Positions 19,449 to 26,621 of a stretch of DNA of 27,856 bases are shown here, one piece after another. Source of the DNA: a virus. Where the stretch lies: positions 1 through 27,856 of the IMG/VR virus record IMGVR_UViG_3300043122_000114. One strand, written 5' to 3'. The translations under genes and the position numbers were made by a program. Numbering within the stretch: the stretch's first letter is position 1; each line of letters begins with the position of its first letter. The notes beneath the pieces are model-generated. The model did not search any database and was not told the origin of the DNA. It saw only the letters and a list, made by a program, of their open reading frames with translations.

Positions 19449-20108
19449 ATGCCAATGCAAATCGAACGCGAAGGAAAGACGATCACGGTATACACTCAAG
19501 ATGAGCTGAATGCCGAGGTTAAAGGGCTTCAGGTGACCAACGAGAACCTGAAAGCCGAGAAGAAAGAGCTGGCCGACAAGGTTCGACACGCCAAAGAACA
19601 GGTCCGAGAACTGGAGGAGGCAAAGGCCAAGGCGGAGGGCGATAACGAGACGTTGCGCCGGATTGCCGAAGAGCGGGAAGCCGAGAAGCGCCAAGCGGTA
19701 GAGGACGAGCGTAAGAAATTTTCGGACCTGCTGAATATGACCAAGAAGGAAAAGGTGGAAAACTTCATCACCAGCCTTCTCGAGGAGGTCAAGCCAGCTG
19801 ACGCAACCCGCGCCAAGCATCTGCGCAAGTTGCTGAAGGCGGATTTTGAGTTTGATGTTGATCTCGAAAAGAATGAGTTTACAGTTCGCGGCGAGAACGT
19901 AACCAGCGCCGAAGAGCTGAAGCGGTTGATCATGGAAGGCGAGGAATATGAATACTACCTCGCAGATTCCGGCGCTACTGGTGGAGGCGCTACCGGTGGC
20001 AAACCCTCGGGTGCAGGGAAAAAATGGTCTGAAATGAGCGAGAAAGAGCGATTGCAGCTCAAGCAGGACAACCCTGCGGAATTTTACCGAAACCTGAAAG
20101 GAGCCTAA
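19449..20108 (+). CDS. Head scaffold protein, 219 aa
   Basis: Position between portal and capsid genes, and composition, identify a scaffold. Residues 25-105 are a long, highly charged coiled coil (NENLKAEKKELADKVRHAKE and RELEEAKAKAEGDNETLRR). A compact part with FEFDVDLEKNEFTVRGENVT and a Gly-rich linker (GATGGGATGGKPSGAGKK) follow, then a short helical C-terminus KERLQLKQDNPAEFYRNLKG that could bind the capsid. It helps assemble procapsids and is removed before DNA entry. The ATG at 19449 with AGGTG upstream is preferred over a GTG at 19440. It ends three bases before the capsid gene. Confidence 0.85.
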   Translation: MPMQIEREGKTITVYTQDELNAEVKGLQVTNENLKAEKKELADKVRHAKEQVRELEEAKAKAEGDNETLRRIAEEREAEKRQAVEDERKKFSDLLNMTKKEKVENFITSLLEEVKPADATRAKHLRKLLKADFEFDVDLEKNEFTVRGENVTSAEELKRLIMEGEEYEYYLADSGATGGGATGGKPSGAGKKWSEMSEKERLQLKQDNPAEFYRNLKGA

Positions 20109-20111
20109 ACC

Positions 20112-21125
20112 ATGGCCACCACACAACTCTCTGATATTCAATTTGATCCGGATGTGTACCTGTCGTATGTGCAGGAAAATCGCCCGGACCGCAACGCCTA
20201 CATTCAATCCGGTGTAGCCGTCACTAACGCAGACCTCGCCGCCCGCGCTTCTGGCTCTGGCGACATTACCTCTGTGCCGTACTGGAAGGATCTGGACGCC
20301 TCTGGCGAGAATATCTCCAGCGACGACCCGACTGAAAACGCCACTCCTGACAAGATCGACACTGGCCGCATGGTTGCCCGTCGCGTTCACCTGAACAACG
20401 GCTGGCAGACTGCTAACCTGGTGTCCTCTGTGATGGGCTCCGAAAACCCGATGCAGCAGATTGCGTCACGCACTGCGGCCTACTGGGATCAGCGCTTTGC
20501 CGCTCGGATTCAGGCAGCAACGCTTGGCATCTTCAACGAAAACGCCGCCGGCACTGGCGATATGATCTTCGACGTGTCCACCGAGGACGGCGATAACGCA
20601 ACCGCCGCCAACAAGTGGAGCTTTGAGGGATTCGTTGACGCCGTCGCTACCATGGGCGAGTCCGACGACAACATCACCCTGCTGGCTGTGCATCCCGACA
20701 CCATGGCGCAGATGCGCAAGCAGAATCAGATCGAGTTCATTCAGGACAGCGAGACCGGCCTGATGATCCCGTTCTACAACGGCAAGCGACTCGTTCAGGA
20801 CAAGAAGATGCCGGTTATTGCTGGCGGCACTTCTGGCTTCAAGTACGTGTCTGTACTGTACACTGGCGGCGTCTTCGGCTACGCAGAAGGCACCCCGGAG
20901 CGTCCTGTTGCTGTCGAGTACGACGAGTCCGCTGGTAACGGTGCGGGCATTGAGACCCTGTGGGAGCGCAAGCAGTGGCTGATCCACCCGATGGGCTACC
21001 GCTGGAACGAGGCCTCTGTTGCAGCTGCCGCTGGCCCGACAGTGGCTGAGGTTGAGGCGGCTGCCAACTGGACCCGGACATACCAGCGTGAAAACGTTGG
21101 CATGGCCTTCTACGTTCACAACTGA
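20112..21125 (+). CDS. Major capsid protein, HK97-fold, 337 aa
   Basis: The gene follows the scaffold and has AAAGGAG before the ATG. The protein resembles phage major capsids of about 330-340 residues: FDPDVYLSYVQENRPDRNAY at the start, SVPYWKDLDASGENISSDDP, RMVARRVHLNNGWQTANLVS, and a C-terminal part with IHPMGYRWNEASVAAAAGPT followed by WTRTYQRENVGMAFYVHN. The mix of beta-strands and long helices fits the HK97 fold. Codon use is strongly biased to GC-ending codons compared with neighbours, as usual for an abundant structural protein. Confidence 0.9.
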   Translation: MATTQLSDIQFDPDVYLSYVQENRPDRNAYIQSGVAVTNADLAARASGSGDITSVPYWKDLDASGENISSDDPTENATPDKIDTGRMVARRVHLNNGWQTANLVSSVMGSENPMQQIASRTAAYWDQRFAARIQAATLGIFNENAAGTGDMIFDVSTEDGDNATAANKWSFEGFVDAVATMGESDDNITLLAVHPDTMAQMRKQNQIEFIQDSETGLMIPFYNGKRLVQDKKMPVIAGGTSGFKYVSVLYTGGVFGYAEGTPERPVAVEYDESAGNGAGIETLWERKQWLIHPMGYRWNEASVAAAAGPTVAEVEAAANWTRTYQRENVGMAFYVHN

Positions 21126-21136
21126 GGAAACTGACC

Positions 21137-21253
21137 ATGGCCGAAGAAGCAAAAGCGCAACAGGAAAAGCGAAACAAGGACGGCCTGATTCCGGGCCAGC
21201 GCGTTAGCCCGGAAAAGCTGGCTGAAATTAAGCGGGAAAAGCGCAAGAAGTAA
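21137..21253 (+). CDS. Very small basic protein after the capsid gene, 38 aa
   Basis: A short gene of 39 codons, MAEEAKAQQEKRNKDGLIPG then QRVSPEKLAEIKREKRKK, starting at an ATG after GAGGAAACTGACC. It is highly charged and Lys-rich, ending with a basic helix. It lies between the capsid gene and the terminator at 21272, so it is co-transcribed with the capsid. Small genes at this place exist in other phages; the function is unknown. Confidence 0.6.
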   Translation: MAEEAKAQQEKRNKDGLIPGQRVSPEKLAEIKREKRKK

Positions 21254-21271
21254 GCCGAAAGGCTGCAAAGG

Positions 21272-21297
21272 AGCCCTGCTATATGCGGGGCTTTTTT
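21272..21297 (+). terminator. Intrinsic terminator after the capsid operon
   Basis: AGCCCTGC (21272-21279) pairs with GCGGGGCT (21285-21292), including one G-T wobble, around the loop TATAT, followed by six Ts. It limits capsid-level transcription entering the connector genes. Confidence 0.9.
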
Positions 21298-21298
21298 G

Positions 21299-21307
21299 TG
21301 CTAGAAT
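21299..21307 (+). promoter_or_regulatory. Extended -10 box after the capsid terminator
   Basis: TGC directly before TAGAAT (21302-21307) forms an extended -10 site with no clear -35. Transcription would begin about 20 bases before the ATG at 21335. Confidence 0.45.
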
Positions 21308-21334
21308 GAGTGAAAATTAAACGGAGCCTCAATA

Positions 21335-21703
21335 ATGAGCTACGCAACCGCTACAGAACTGCAAGGCTACGCCAGCGCCCGAGGAATAACGCTGGTTGGC
21401 GACCCTGACGTTTTGCTGATCAAAGCCATGGACTACCTGGACACGCAAAACCTAACTGTCCCTGACCCTGTGCCTGACCAGATCAAAACCGCCCAAATGG
21501 TTGCCGCCCTGCTGATCGACTCAGGCGAAGACCTGCTAGCCCCGCAGGGCCAGCGCGTGTTGTCCGAGAGCGTAGCAGGGGCTGTGTCTGTGAGCTACAG
21601 CGACACCGGGAGGCAGTCAACCTACTACCCGCAGTTGGCGGCGCTGTTGCGGCCTTATTTGGGTAGTGCTGGTGGGAATACGTTTGAGGTGCGCCGTGGC
21701 TGA
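21335..21703 (+). CDS. DnaT-like family head-tail connector, 122 aa
   Basis: The protein begins MSYATATELQGYASARGITL and continues LIKAMDYLDTQNLTVPDP, TAQMVAALLIDSGEDLLAPQ and VSYSDTGRQSTYYPQLAALL. This is the pattern of a phage family often labelled putative DnaT-like ssDNA-binding protein. Its placement after the capsid gene, and the gp6/gp15-like helical layout, suggest it is really a head-tail adaptor sitting under the portal. A ribosome site (ACGGAGCC) precedes the ATG. The next gene overlaps its end by eight bases. Confidence 0.75.
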   Translation: MSYATATELQGYASARGITLVGDPDVLLIKAMDYLDTQNLTVPDPVPDQIKTAQMVAALLIDSGEDLLAPQGQRVLSESVAGAVSVSYSDTGRQSTYYPQLAALLRPYLGSAGGNTFEVRRG

Positions 21704-21983
21704 AGTTGTCGATATAAACAGCTTTAAGCCACACCTTTCTGGCCCTGCTATCTGCACCGAGTGCGGCCATGAATGGCAGGCGGTGATGGTCAAAGAGAAA
21801 GATGCCGAATTAATGGAGTGCCCGAGCTGCCGCAAGTTTTTTGGTGTCATGCGCGGCCCGCAAGTTCCAGACACAATGTGGCGCTGTAATTGCGGGAGTA
21901 ATCTGTTTTACTTGACCCCAAGTGGCCATCAGTGCAGACGTTGCGGCGTTTTAAACTTTGAGTGGATGGAGGCGATTCAATGA
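21696..21983 (+). CDS. Phage zinc-ribbon protein, 95 aa
   Basis: The GTG at 21696, with GAGGT five bases upstream, overlaps the end of the connector gene; an earlier open stretch from 21666 is unlikely. Eight cysteines form two ribbons: CTECGHEW and CPSCRKFF near the centre, then CNCGSN and CRRCGVLN near the end. Such proteins are found among structural genes of many phages; the role is unsettled (nucleic-acid or protein binding, perhaps an assembly factor). It overlaps the next gene by four bases. Confidence 0.65.
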   Translation: MAEVVDINSFKPHLSGPAICTECGHEWQAVMVKEKDAELMECPSCRKFFGVMRGPQVPDTMWRCNCGSNLFYLTPSGHQCRRCGVLNFEWMEAIQ

Positions 21984-22453
21984 GCTTCTACACCCGAATG
22001 CAAGCCACAGCCAGCCGCTTGATTGGCAAATACCAGCAAGGCGCCGTCACTTACGTAGCGCCCACGAGCGAGCCAGACCCGTTTAACCCGGAGCCTCTGG
22101 CAAACCTGAAGGTTAAGCTGAAAGCCACCGTGAGGGGCGTCTCAGCACAGTACGTGCAGCCGGGCTACATCGAGGCCACAGACCTGCAAGTGACCGTCCC
22201 CGGCGATGCCCTGCGCAATGTGACCGTGGTCTACCAGGACGGGACGGAGATGGACTTTACCGGCTTGGCTGATGGTGTCACCAACTGGTACGAGTGGTAT
22301 TTTCTGCCCTATAACCTCGCCAATCAGGTGCAGCCCGGCTTCGATCTGGCAGGAACCGTGGATATTGACGGCAAAGGCTGTCAGATCATCCGCGTGGATC
22401 GCGTGCCCGCTGCCGGGACGCCGGTGGTGTTTCGGTTGTTTGTGAGGGCGTGA
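21980..22453 (+). CDS. Head completion/tail-attachment protein candidate, 157 aa
   Basis: The ATG at 21980 overlaps the preceding stop and follows GGATGGAGG. The protein reads MSFYTRMQATASRLIGKYQQ, then AVTYVAPTSEPDPFNPEP and a beta-rich body (TDLQVTVPGDALRNVTVVYQ) ending VDIDGKGCQIIRVDRVPAAG. A short N-terminal helix with a beta-barrel-like body and this gene position fit a stopper or head-closure protein, as in many siphoviruses. The assignment rests on gene order and general shape, not on a clear motif. Confidence 0.6.
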   Translation: MSFYTRMQATASRLIGKYQQGAVTYVAPTSEPDPFNPEPLANLKVKLKATVRGVSAQYVQPGYIEATDLQVTVPGDALRNVTVVYQDGTEMDFTGLADGVTNWYEWYFLPYNLANQVQPGFDLAGTVDIDGKGCQIIRVDRVPAAGTPVVFRLFVRA

Positions 22454-22470
22454 GGCGGTAGTATTAATTT

Positions 22471-22525
22471 GCGGCTAGGCTAGCTACCGAACGCACGTAC
22501 ACCCGGACGTGTTGCCGCTTTCCTT
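22471..22525 (+). promoter_or_regulatory. Conserved stem-loop element, copy B
   Basis: The core at 22471-22491 matches copy A (10352) at 19 of 21 bases, with G-to-C and C-to-A changes. The outer helix GCGGC/GCCGC (22471-22475/22514-22518) is identical. The inner helix is GCACGT (22493-22498)/ACGTGT (22507-22512), different in sequence from copy A but still paired. TTTCCTT follows at 22519. It starts 85 bases before the ATG at 22556, against 89 for copy A. Confidence 0.65.
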
Positions 22526-22555
22526 AATCCGGGCACAATGCAAGGGTGGTTGTTT

Positions 22556-22906
22556 ATGAAAAACCAGTTTGAATGTGAGCCTAAGTTCTTTTCTGTTTGC
22601 GAGAAATTTTACAAACTTGCTACATCTCGCGATATTGATTTAATGGAAGTTCCGACCGAAATCGGGGGCGAGTGGGACGCGCTAAATCTAACTGATGCTG
22701 AAGCGATGGCCGCCATATACCCAGTGTTGGAGGGTTCTAGCGAGTCCCCGTGCGCCCAAGGGTCTGCATTCACCGAGTATTTCTCAGGCATGACGTTCAT
22801 GGCGGCACTGGAGATGCAAAAGGCAGCTTTGAACTGGGCCAGAGAAAACTTAACAGACGAACAGGTGAGTTCGTTAGAAGATTATTTGGACAATGAAATG
22901 GGCTAG
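22556..22906 (+). CDS. Moron-like hypothetical protein between head-tail genes, 116 aa
   Basis: The ATG at 22556 is chosen because AAGGGTGG precedes it; an ATG at 22538 would add six residues. The protein starts MKNQFECEPKFFSVCEKFYK and is acidic, with EVPTEIGGEWDALNLTDAEA, three cysteines and a helical C-terminus (TDEQVSSLEDYLDNEMG). It interrupts the head-tail connector series, has its own leader element upstream and a terminator downstream, and uses more AT-ending codons than its neighbours. All of this is typical of a moron, an inserted gene expressed on its own. No family is recognised. Confidence 0.65.
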   Translation: MKNQFECEPKFFSVCEKFYKLATSRDIDLMEVPTEIGGEWDALNLTDAEAMAAIYPVLEGSSESPCAQGSAFTEYFSGMTFMAALEMQKAALNWARENLTDEQVSSLEDYLDNEMG

Positions 22907-22926
22907 ACCAGCCGTTTTGCCGAATT

Positions 22927-22948
22927 AGCCCTCACCCGAGGGCTTTTT
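22927..22948 (+). terminator. Intrinsic terminator of the moron gene
   Basis: AGCCCTC (22927-22933), loop ACCC, GAGGGCT (22938-22944), then TTTTT (22944-22948). It closes the independently transcribed gene at 22556. Confidence 0.9.
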
Positions 22949-22956
22949 GCTATACT
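22948..22956 (+). promoter_or_regulatory. Extended -10 box after the moron terminator
   Basis: TGC directly before TATACT (22951-22956) resembles an extended -10 promoter. No -35 is clear. The next gene starts at 22983, 27 bases downstream. Confidence 0.45.
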
Positions 22957-22982
22957 GACCAAAACCAAACCAGAGCCGCGCC

Positions 22983-24014
22983 ATGGCACAGCCTAACCTC
23001 TCCCAGATAGCACGAGACAACGAACGCGCCGTTCTAGCCGCCTTCAACGCTGCCGTCCAATCCGTCAAGGATCAGGCGGTCATTGCCGAGATTGCCGCGC
23101 TTATCAACCGCGGCGACATCGAAGGCGTCGTCAATCTGCTGCAACTTGACCCAACCACCTTTAGGCCGCTTGAAAACGCCGTGATTGCCGCCTACGAAGA
23201 AGGCGGGGCAACGGGCGCGGCTCAGATCGGGCGTATTCCTGCCGAGGCTGGCACGCTTGTAGCGAGGTTTAACGTGCGCTCGCCGAGGGCTGAGGAGTGG
23301 CTGCGCAACTGGTCGTCAACCCGCATTGTCGAGATTGCCGACGAGACTCGGGAGGTTGTGCGGTCTGTGCTGACGGCGAACCTGGCGGAAGGCGTCGGAC
23401 CGCGTACAGCCGCGCTCGATCTGGTGGGCCGGATTGACCCTGTGACGCGTAAAAGGACGGGCGGGTTTATTGGGTTGACATCGAATCAGGCGGAGTGGGT
23501 GCGCAATGCCAGGCGCGAGCTTGAGACGCTGGACCCCAACTACCTGACGCGTGCGCTGAGGGATAAGCGACTGGACGGCGCATTTGCCAAGGCGGTAGAG
23601 ACAGGCAAGCCGTTGCGGGCGGCACAGATAGACGCGGCGGTGAGTCGGTATCAGGCAAAGGCGCTACGCTACCGGGCCGAAACCATCGCCCGCACTGAGA
23701 GCATTAACGCCTTGAGAGCTGGGCAAGACGAGGCGATACGGCAGGCGGTCGAAACCGGAGAGCTTGAACGGGAGTTTGCCACCAAGGTCTGGGACGCAAG
23801 TGGCGACGCGCGAACGCGACCAACGCACGCGGCCGCCGACGGGCAGGAGATGCCGATTGACCAGCCTTTCACGGTTGGCGGCTATCAGCTTATGCGGCCA
23901 GGGGATAGCAGCCTGGGCGCCCCGGCGGGCGAAACGATACAATGCCGTTGCGTAGTACGCTACAAGATGAACTTTGCGGGGCAGGCGGCTAAGACTATAA
24001 GGGGGTTTGGCTGA
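22983..24014 (+). CDS. Phage minor head protein (Mu gpF/SPP1 gp7-like), 343 aa
   Basis: Residues 1-230 are mostly helical (NLSQIARDNERAVLAAFNAA, RVSPRAEEWLRNW-like segments, TAALDLVGRIDPVTRKRTGG). The C-terminal part has the head-morphogenesis signature RAETIARTESINALRAGQDE, then KVWDASGDARTRPTHAAADG and PAGETIQCRCVVRY, with the paired cysteines typical of this family. Such minor capsid proteins join the portal and may be ejected with DNA. The family gene is often beside the portal; here it lies about 3.6 kb further on, a modest rearrangement. Confidence 0.85.
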   Translation: MAQPNLSQIARDNERAVLAAFNAAVQSVKDQAVIAEIAALINRGDIEGVVNLLQLDPTTFRPLENAVIAAYEEGGATGAAQIGRIPAEAGTLVARFNVRSPRAEEWLRNWSSTRIVEIADETREVVRSVLTANLAEGVGPRTAALDLVGRIDPVTRKRTGGFIGLTSNQAEWVRNARRELETLDPNYLTRALRDKRLDGAFAKAVETGKPLRAAQIDAAVSRYQAKALRYRAETIARTESINALRAGQDEAIRQAVETGELEREFATKVWDASGDARTRPTHAAADGQEMPIDQPFTVGGYQLMRPGDSSLGAPAGETIQCRCVVRYKMNFAGQAAKTIRGFG

Positions 24015-24436
24015 TGGCCCTTTCAAGATTCGAGCGACAGGTGCTGGCATGGCAGCGCAAAGCCGAGGCGGCCATGGAGGCGACTCTTAAAGAAGCCGCA
24101 CAAGACCTGACGATGCAGGCCAATGAGAGCCGGTTCAAAACGGGAAATACGCCGATTGATACAGGCTTCTTGCGTAACAGCTTCACGGGCGCAGTGAACT
24201 CTATCCCGTCCGGCGAGGACACCGCGCCAAAGGGTTACAAAAACACAGACTTTGATGCGGGCCCCGCACTGCTGGCAATCAACAGCGTTAAGATTGGTGA
24301 CAGGCTGGTGCTCGGATGGACGGCCAATTATGCGATCTACATGGAGGCGCGCTACTCTTTCATGCGGCGGGCCGCACAAAACTGGGACATCATAGCGGCT
24401 AATGCCGCACGACGGGTTAGGAGGGCGATTAAGTGA
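24014..24436 (+). CDS. HK97 gp10-like tail-completion protein, 140 aa
   Basis: It starts at an ATG overlapping the minor head gene stop by one base. The pattern SRFERQVLAWQRKAEAAMEA, TGNTPIDTGFLRNSFTGAVN and AINSVKIGDRLVLGWTANYA, then YAIYMEARYSFMRRAAQNWD, follows the HK97 gp10/minor-tail family, in which a D-TG-hR motif is followed by a Y-A-x-x-x-E motif near the end. It joins the head to the tail or finishes tail assembly. It overlaps the next gene by four bases. Confidence 0.85.
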   Translation: MALSRFERQVLAWQRKAEAAMEATLKEAAQDLTMQANESRFKTGNTPIDTGFLRNSFTGAVNSIPSGEDTAPKGYKNTDFDAGPALLAINSVKIGDRLVLGWTANYAIYMEARYSFMRRAAQNWDIIAANAARRVRRAIK

Positions 24437-24663
24437 CCATTAAAATCGTATTACCGGAAGGCGATGGCCCGAAAGCGACCAACGGTATCAAGGTCTACAC
24501 AGATGGCGGCCACGAAATCCACGGCATCACTCGCATTCGGTGCGACTGGTCCGTCAATGAGATTTTGGAGGCAACAATTACCGTCGAAGTCTCAGAGATC
24601 GAGAACCTGCACGGCATTGAGGGTATCGTTATAGCTGAGCCAGACGAGGATGACGACCAATGA
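24433..24663 (+). CDS. Small phage structural-cluster protein, 76 aa
   Basis: It uses a GTG start at 24433 inside the previous stop, with AGGAGG about nine bases upstream. The protein is beta-rich (TIKIVLPEGDGPKATNGIKV, ITRIRCDWSVNEILEATITV) with an acidic end AEPDEDDDQ. Small proteins of this look accompany gp10-like genes in siphoviruses of Pseudomonas and relatives; a precise function is not known. It overlaps the next gene by four bases. Confidence 0.6.
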   Translation: MTIKIVLPEGDGPKATNGIKVYTDGGHEIHGITRIRCDWSVNEILEATITVEVSEIENLHGIEGIVIAEPDEDDDQ

Positions 24664-25055
24664 CCCCCACAAACAACCAAATCTACATGGCCGCCATAAC
24701 CCTGCTGAACAACGCAGCGCTCGGCTACCCCATCTCATGGCCGGGCTTCAACTTCACGCCCCCATCATCTGGCGTGTGGCTGGAGGTGTCGTTTTTCCCA
24801 AACGAGGGCATTGATAACGGGCTGGCGTACAGCGACACCGTTGTGCCCCGTGGCATTTTTCAGGTGGCGTGCGTCGATAGGCCGGGGCGCGGGACAGCAT
24901 CAATCCACGCGGCGGCGGATCAGATCCGGGCGCTGTATGCCAAGGGCACTGGCTTGATTGGTAGCGTGCGCGTCATCCGTGAGCCATACGATATGGAGCT
25001 TGAGACCGAGGGTGATCGGTTGATGGTGGTTGTTTCTGTGGAGTATTCGGGGTAA
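24660..25055 (+). CDS. Tail terminator-like protein (DUF4128 type), 131 aa
   Basis: The pattern QIYMAAITLLNNAALGYPIS, WPGFNFTPPSSGVWLEVSFF and DTVVPRGIFQVACVDRPGRG, then YDMELETEGDRLMVVVSVEY, matches the DUF4128/lambda gpU-like family. These proteins form a ring that caps the tail tube and sets its end. The location between gp10-like and tail-tube genes supports this. Its end lies 45 bases before the terminator at 25100. Confidence 0.8.
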   Translation: MTPTNNQIYMAAITLLNNAALGYPISWPGFNFTPPSSGVWLEVSFFPNEGIDNGLAYSDTVVPRGIFQVACVDRPGRGTASIHAAADQIRALYAKGTGLIGSVRVIREPYDMELETEGDRLMVVVSVEYSG

Positions 25056-25099
25056 GCTGCATCTGGACTCGTCGTTGATGACGCTCCGCCTCTCTCCCT

Positions 25100-25123
25100 A
25101 CCCCGCTTTGTGCGGGGTTTTTT
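25100..25123 (+). terminator. Intrinsic terminator before the tail-tube gene
   Basis: ACCCCGC (25100-25106), loop TTTGT, GCGGGGT (25112-25118), followed by TTTTTT (25118-25123). The stem resembles that of the terminator at 16041. A TATACT lies 20 bases further on. Confidence 0.9.
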
Positions 25124-25143
25124 GTTTCAACTCAAAACTAGGG

Positions 25144-25149
25144 TATACT
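25144..25149 (+). promoter_or_regulatory. -10-like TATACT upstream of the tail-tube gene
   Basis: TATACT at 25144-25149 has TTGTTT (25122-25127) 16 bases upstream as a weak -35 inside the terminator T-run. It would provide separate expression of the abundant tail-tube protein. Confidence 0.4.
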
Positions 25150-25217
25150 GAGACAAGGCTGTACCTAGGCAGCTTCTCGTCGTGATGGCGAAATTTTCCA
25201 ATATTGGAGACTTAACC

Positions 25218-25670
25218 ATGGTGATTACAAGTACCGGAATTACCCTTTCTGTTGCTGCGGGCGCACCCGCGACCCTCGATAAACTCGGCTACGAAGCCCT
25301 TGCATTTGTTGAGGTTGGTGAAGTTACCGATCTCGGCGAATACGGGCCAAACGTCGAAGTTGTCACCCACAACCCACTAAAGACCGGCGTAACCCAGAAG
25401 CTTCCAGGGTTTATAAATTATGGCAGCCAGACCATTGCTCTTGGCTGGGACGTTGCTGATGCAGGGCAGACCCTGTTGAGCGATGCGGCCAATAATCCGG
25501 CGACCGCTGGCGAGCATTCGGTGAAAGTTCAGTACGCAGACGGTTCCATTGATTACTACGTTGGACGTGTATTCAGCTACACCAAAGCTCCTGGATCTGC
25601 TAACAGCGTTGTTGGCTCGAACGTGAACTTTGAGATCAACACGCCTGTCCTGAACGTTCCGGCACCTTAA
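25218..25670 (+). CDS. Major tail (tube) protein, 150 aa
   Basis: The ATG at 25218, with GGAG nine bases upstream, is preferred over one at 25182. The protein is beta-rich (VITSTGITLSVAAGAPATLD, ALGWDVADAGQTLLSDAANN, DGSIDYYVGRVFSYTKAPGS) and ends FEINTPVLNVPAP. Its size, sequence character and location just before the chaperone pair with a frameshift and the tape measure gene identify it as the tail-tube subunit. Its own terminator-flanked region suggests high separate expression. Confidence 0.85.
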   Translation: MVITSTGITLSVAAGAPATLDKLGYEALAFVEVGEVTDLGEYGPNVEVVTHNPLKTGVTQKLPGFINYGSQTIALGWDVADAGQTLLSDAANNPATAGEHSVKVQYADGSIDYYVGRVFSYTKAPGSANSVVGSNVNFEINTPVLNVPAP

Positions 25671-25678
25671 CCACAAAT

Positions 25679-25730
25679 TGACCGGCTAGCCCGCAAGCGA
25701 AAGGCGGCCTCATCCACCGCTTGCCGGTCA
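25679..25730. other. Long imperfect hairpin between tail-tube and chaperone genes
   Basis: TGACCG (25679-25684) pairs with CGGTCA (25725-25730), and GCAAGCG (25693-25699) pairs with CGCTTGC (25718-25724), with a seven-base bulge between. Only CTTT follows, so termination would be weak. It may reduce transcription from tube to chaperone genes or stabilise the tube mRNA. Confidence 0.5.
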
Positions 25731-25758
25731 TCTTTCCGGATGCATAGCGAGGCATGAT

Positions 25759-26163
25759 ATGACCAACATCTTGAAGCAATTTGATACCGTTTCGGCGTCC
25801 GAAGAAGGCGCATGGCTGCACCTGTGCTCACCTGGCACCGGCGAGCGCGTATACAACGGCAAGAACAAGCCCCTGCGCATCAAACTTAAAGGCCCCGATT
25901 GCGATGCGTGGACGTCGTTCCAGCGCAAAGCCATGAAAGGCCAGGGGAAAAAAGACGACCGAAGTCTGGAAGACGTAGCACTGGAAGATAGCAAACTCTT
26001 TGCCAAGATGACCCTGGCGTGGGAAAACATGCCCGCAGAGGTTGGCGAATGCAACTACGAAAACGCCATTAAGCTGTACCTGAACTACAAAGACATCCGC
26101 ATGCAAGCCCTGCGGTTTGTAGTGGCGCAGGAAAATTTTACGCAGAAGCTGCCGACAGACTAA
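25759..26163 (+). CDS. Tail assembly chaperone (G-like), 134 aa
   Basis: The position between tail-tube and tape measure genes, and the size, match the first tail assembly chaperone. It reads MTNILKQFDTVSASEEGAWL, then GERVYNGKNKPLRIKLKGPD and ENAIKLYLNYKDIRMQALRF. Toward its end the slippery AAATTTT at 26133-26139 lets part of the ribosomes shift to the -1 frame and make a longer product with the 26139-26597 extension (about 279 aa). Both forms bind the tape measure protein during tail building and are not in the finished tail. Confidence 0.85.
   Translation: MTNILKQFDTVSASEEGAWLHLCSPGTGERVYNGKNKPLRIKLKGPDCDAWTSFQRKAMKGQGKKDDRSLEDVALEDSKLFAKMTLAWENMPAEVGECNYENAIKLYLNYKDIRMQALRFVVAQENFTQKLPTD
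26133..26139 (+). promoter_or_regulatory. Programmed -1 ribosomal frameshift site AAATTTT
   Basis: In the chaperone frame the bases read A AAT TTT, a perfect X XXY YYZ slippery heptamer. A -1 slip gives TAC GCA GAA next and continues YAEAADRLKLWAAQLGW without a stop to 26597. The location, eight codons before the zero-frame stop, is typical of the G/GT arrangement in long-tailed phages. Confidence 0.85.
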
Positions 26164-26597
26164 AGCTCTGGGCAGCGCAACTCGGATGGATGCACAGCGT
26201 ACCGGAGCGCAAGCGCAAGGATGACAGGCGCACCCGGTACGAGCAGTACGGCCCAGATCACCCCTATACGGCCATGCCGGAGCTTGACGAGCACGAGTAT
26301 CTGGCCGGGCTGTTTATGGACACCGGCATGGCCACGCCCGCAGGGATGGGTGGGCAGGTGGCGCTGAGCTGGGCAGAGTTGCAGGCGTTCGACCATTGCG
26401 GACGCTTGCAGTTAACCGGCTGGGAGCTGTCCCGCCTTATGGACATGTCCCGCGCCTACTGCCAGTGGCTGGCAAAGGGCGGCAAGCAGGGAGACATCGC
26501 GGATGACGTGCCCTATATCGACCGCACGCGGAGCGCAACCGGCTACCTACTCAGGCAGCGTGACGCAAGCGCAGCAAACCGTGATAAACTAGAGTAA
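26139..26597 (+). CDS. Frameshift extension of the tail assembly chaperone (T part)
   Basis: It is read after the -1 shift as a 152-residue C-terminal extension starting YAEAADRLKLWAAQLGW. It continues DRRTRYEQYGPDHPYTAMPE, TPAGMGGQVALSWAELQAFD and SRAYCQWLAKGGKQGDIADD. An internal ATG at 26190 exists but has no strong ribosome site, and the coding continues upstream of it, which supports the fusion reading. In lambda the GT fusion recruits the tail-tube protein to tape-measure-bound chaperone. The fusion role is inferred from the family. Confidence 0.8.
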   Translation, partial: YAEAADRLKLWAAQLGWMHSVPERKRKDDRRTRYEQYGPDHPYTAMPELDEHEYLAGLFMDTGMATPAGMGGQVALSWAELQAFDHCGRLQLTGWELSRLMDMSRAYCQWLAKGGKQGDIADDVPYIDRTRSATGYLLRQRDASAANRDKLE

Positions 26598-26621
26598 AGC
26601 AACGTCGGGAGACTGTCGCAT

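Noticed and set aside
19389-20390. Long minus-strand frame opposite the scaffold and capsid genes
   Set aside because: It is a shadow of highly biased GC-rich coding sequence; the plus-strand genes explain the region and no minus-strand signals exist.
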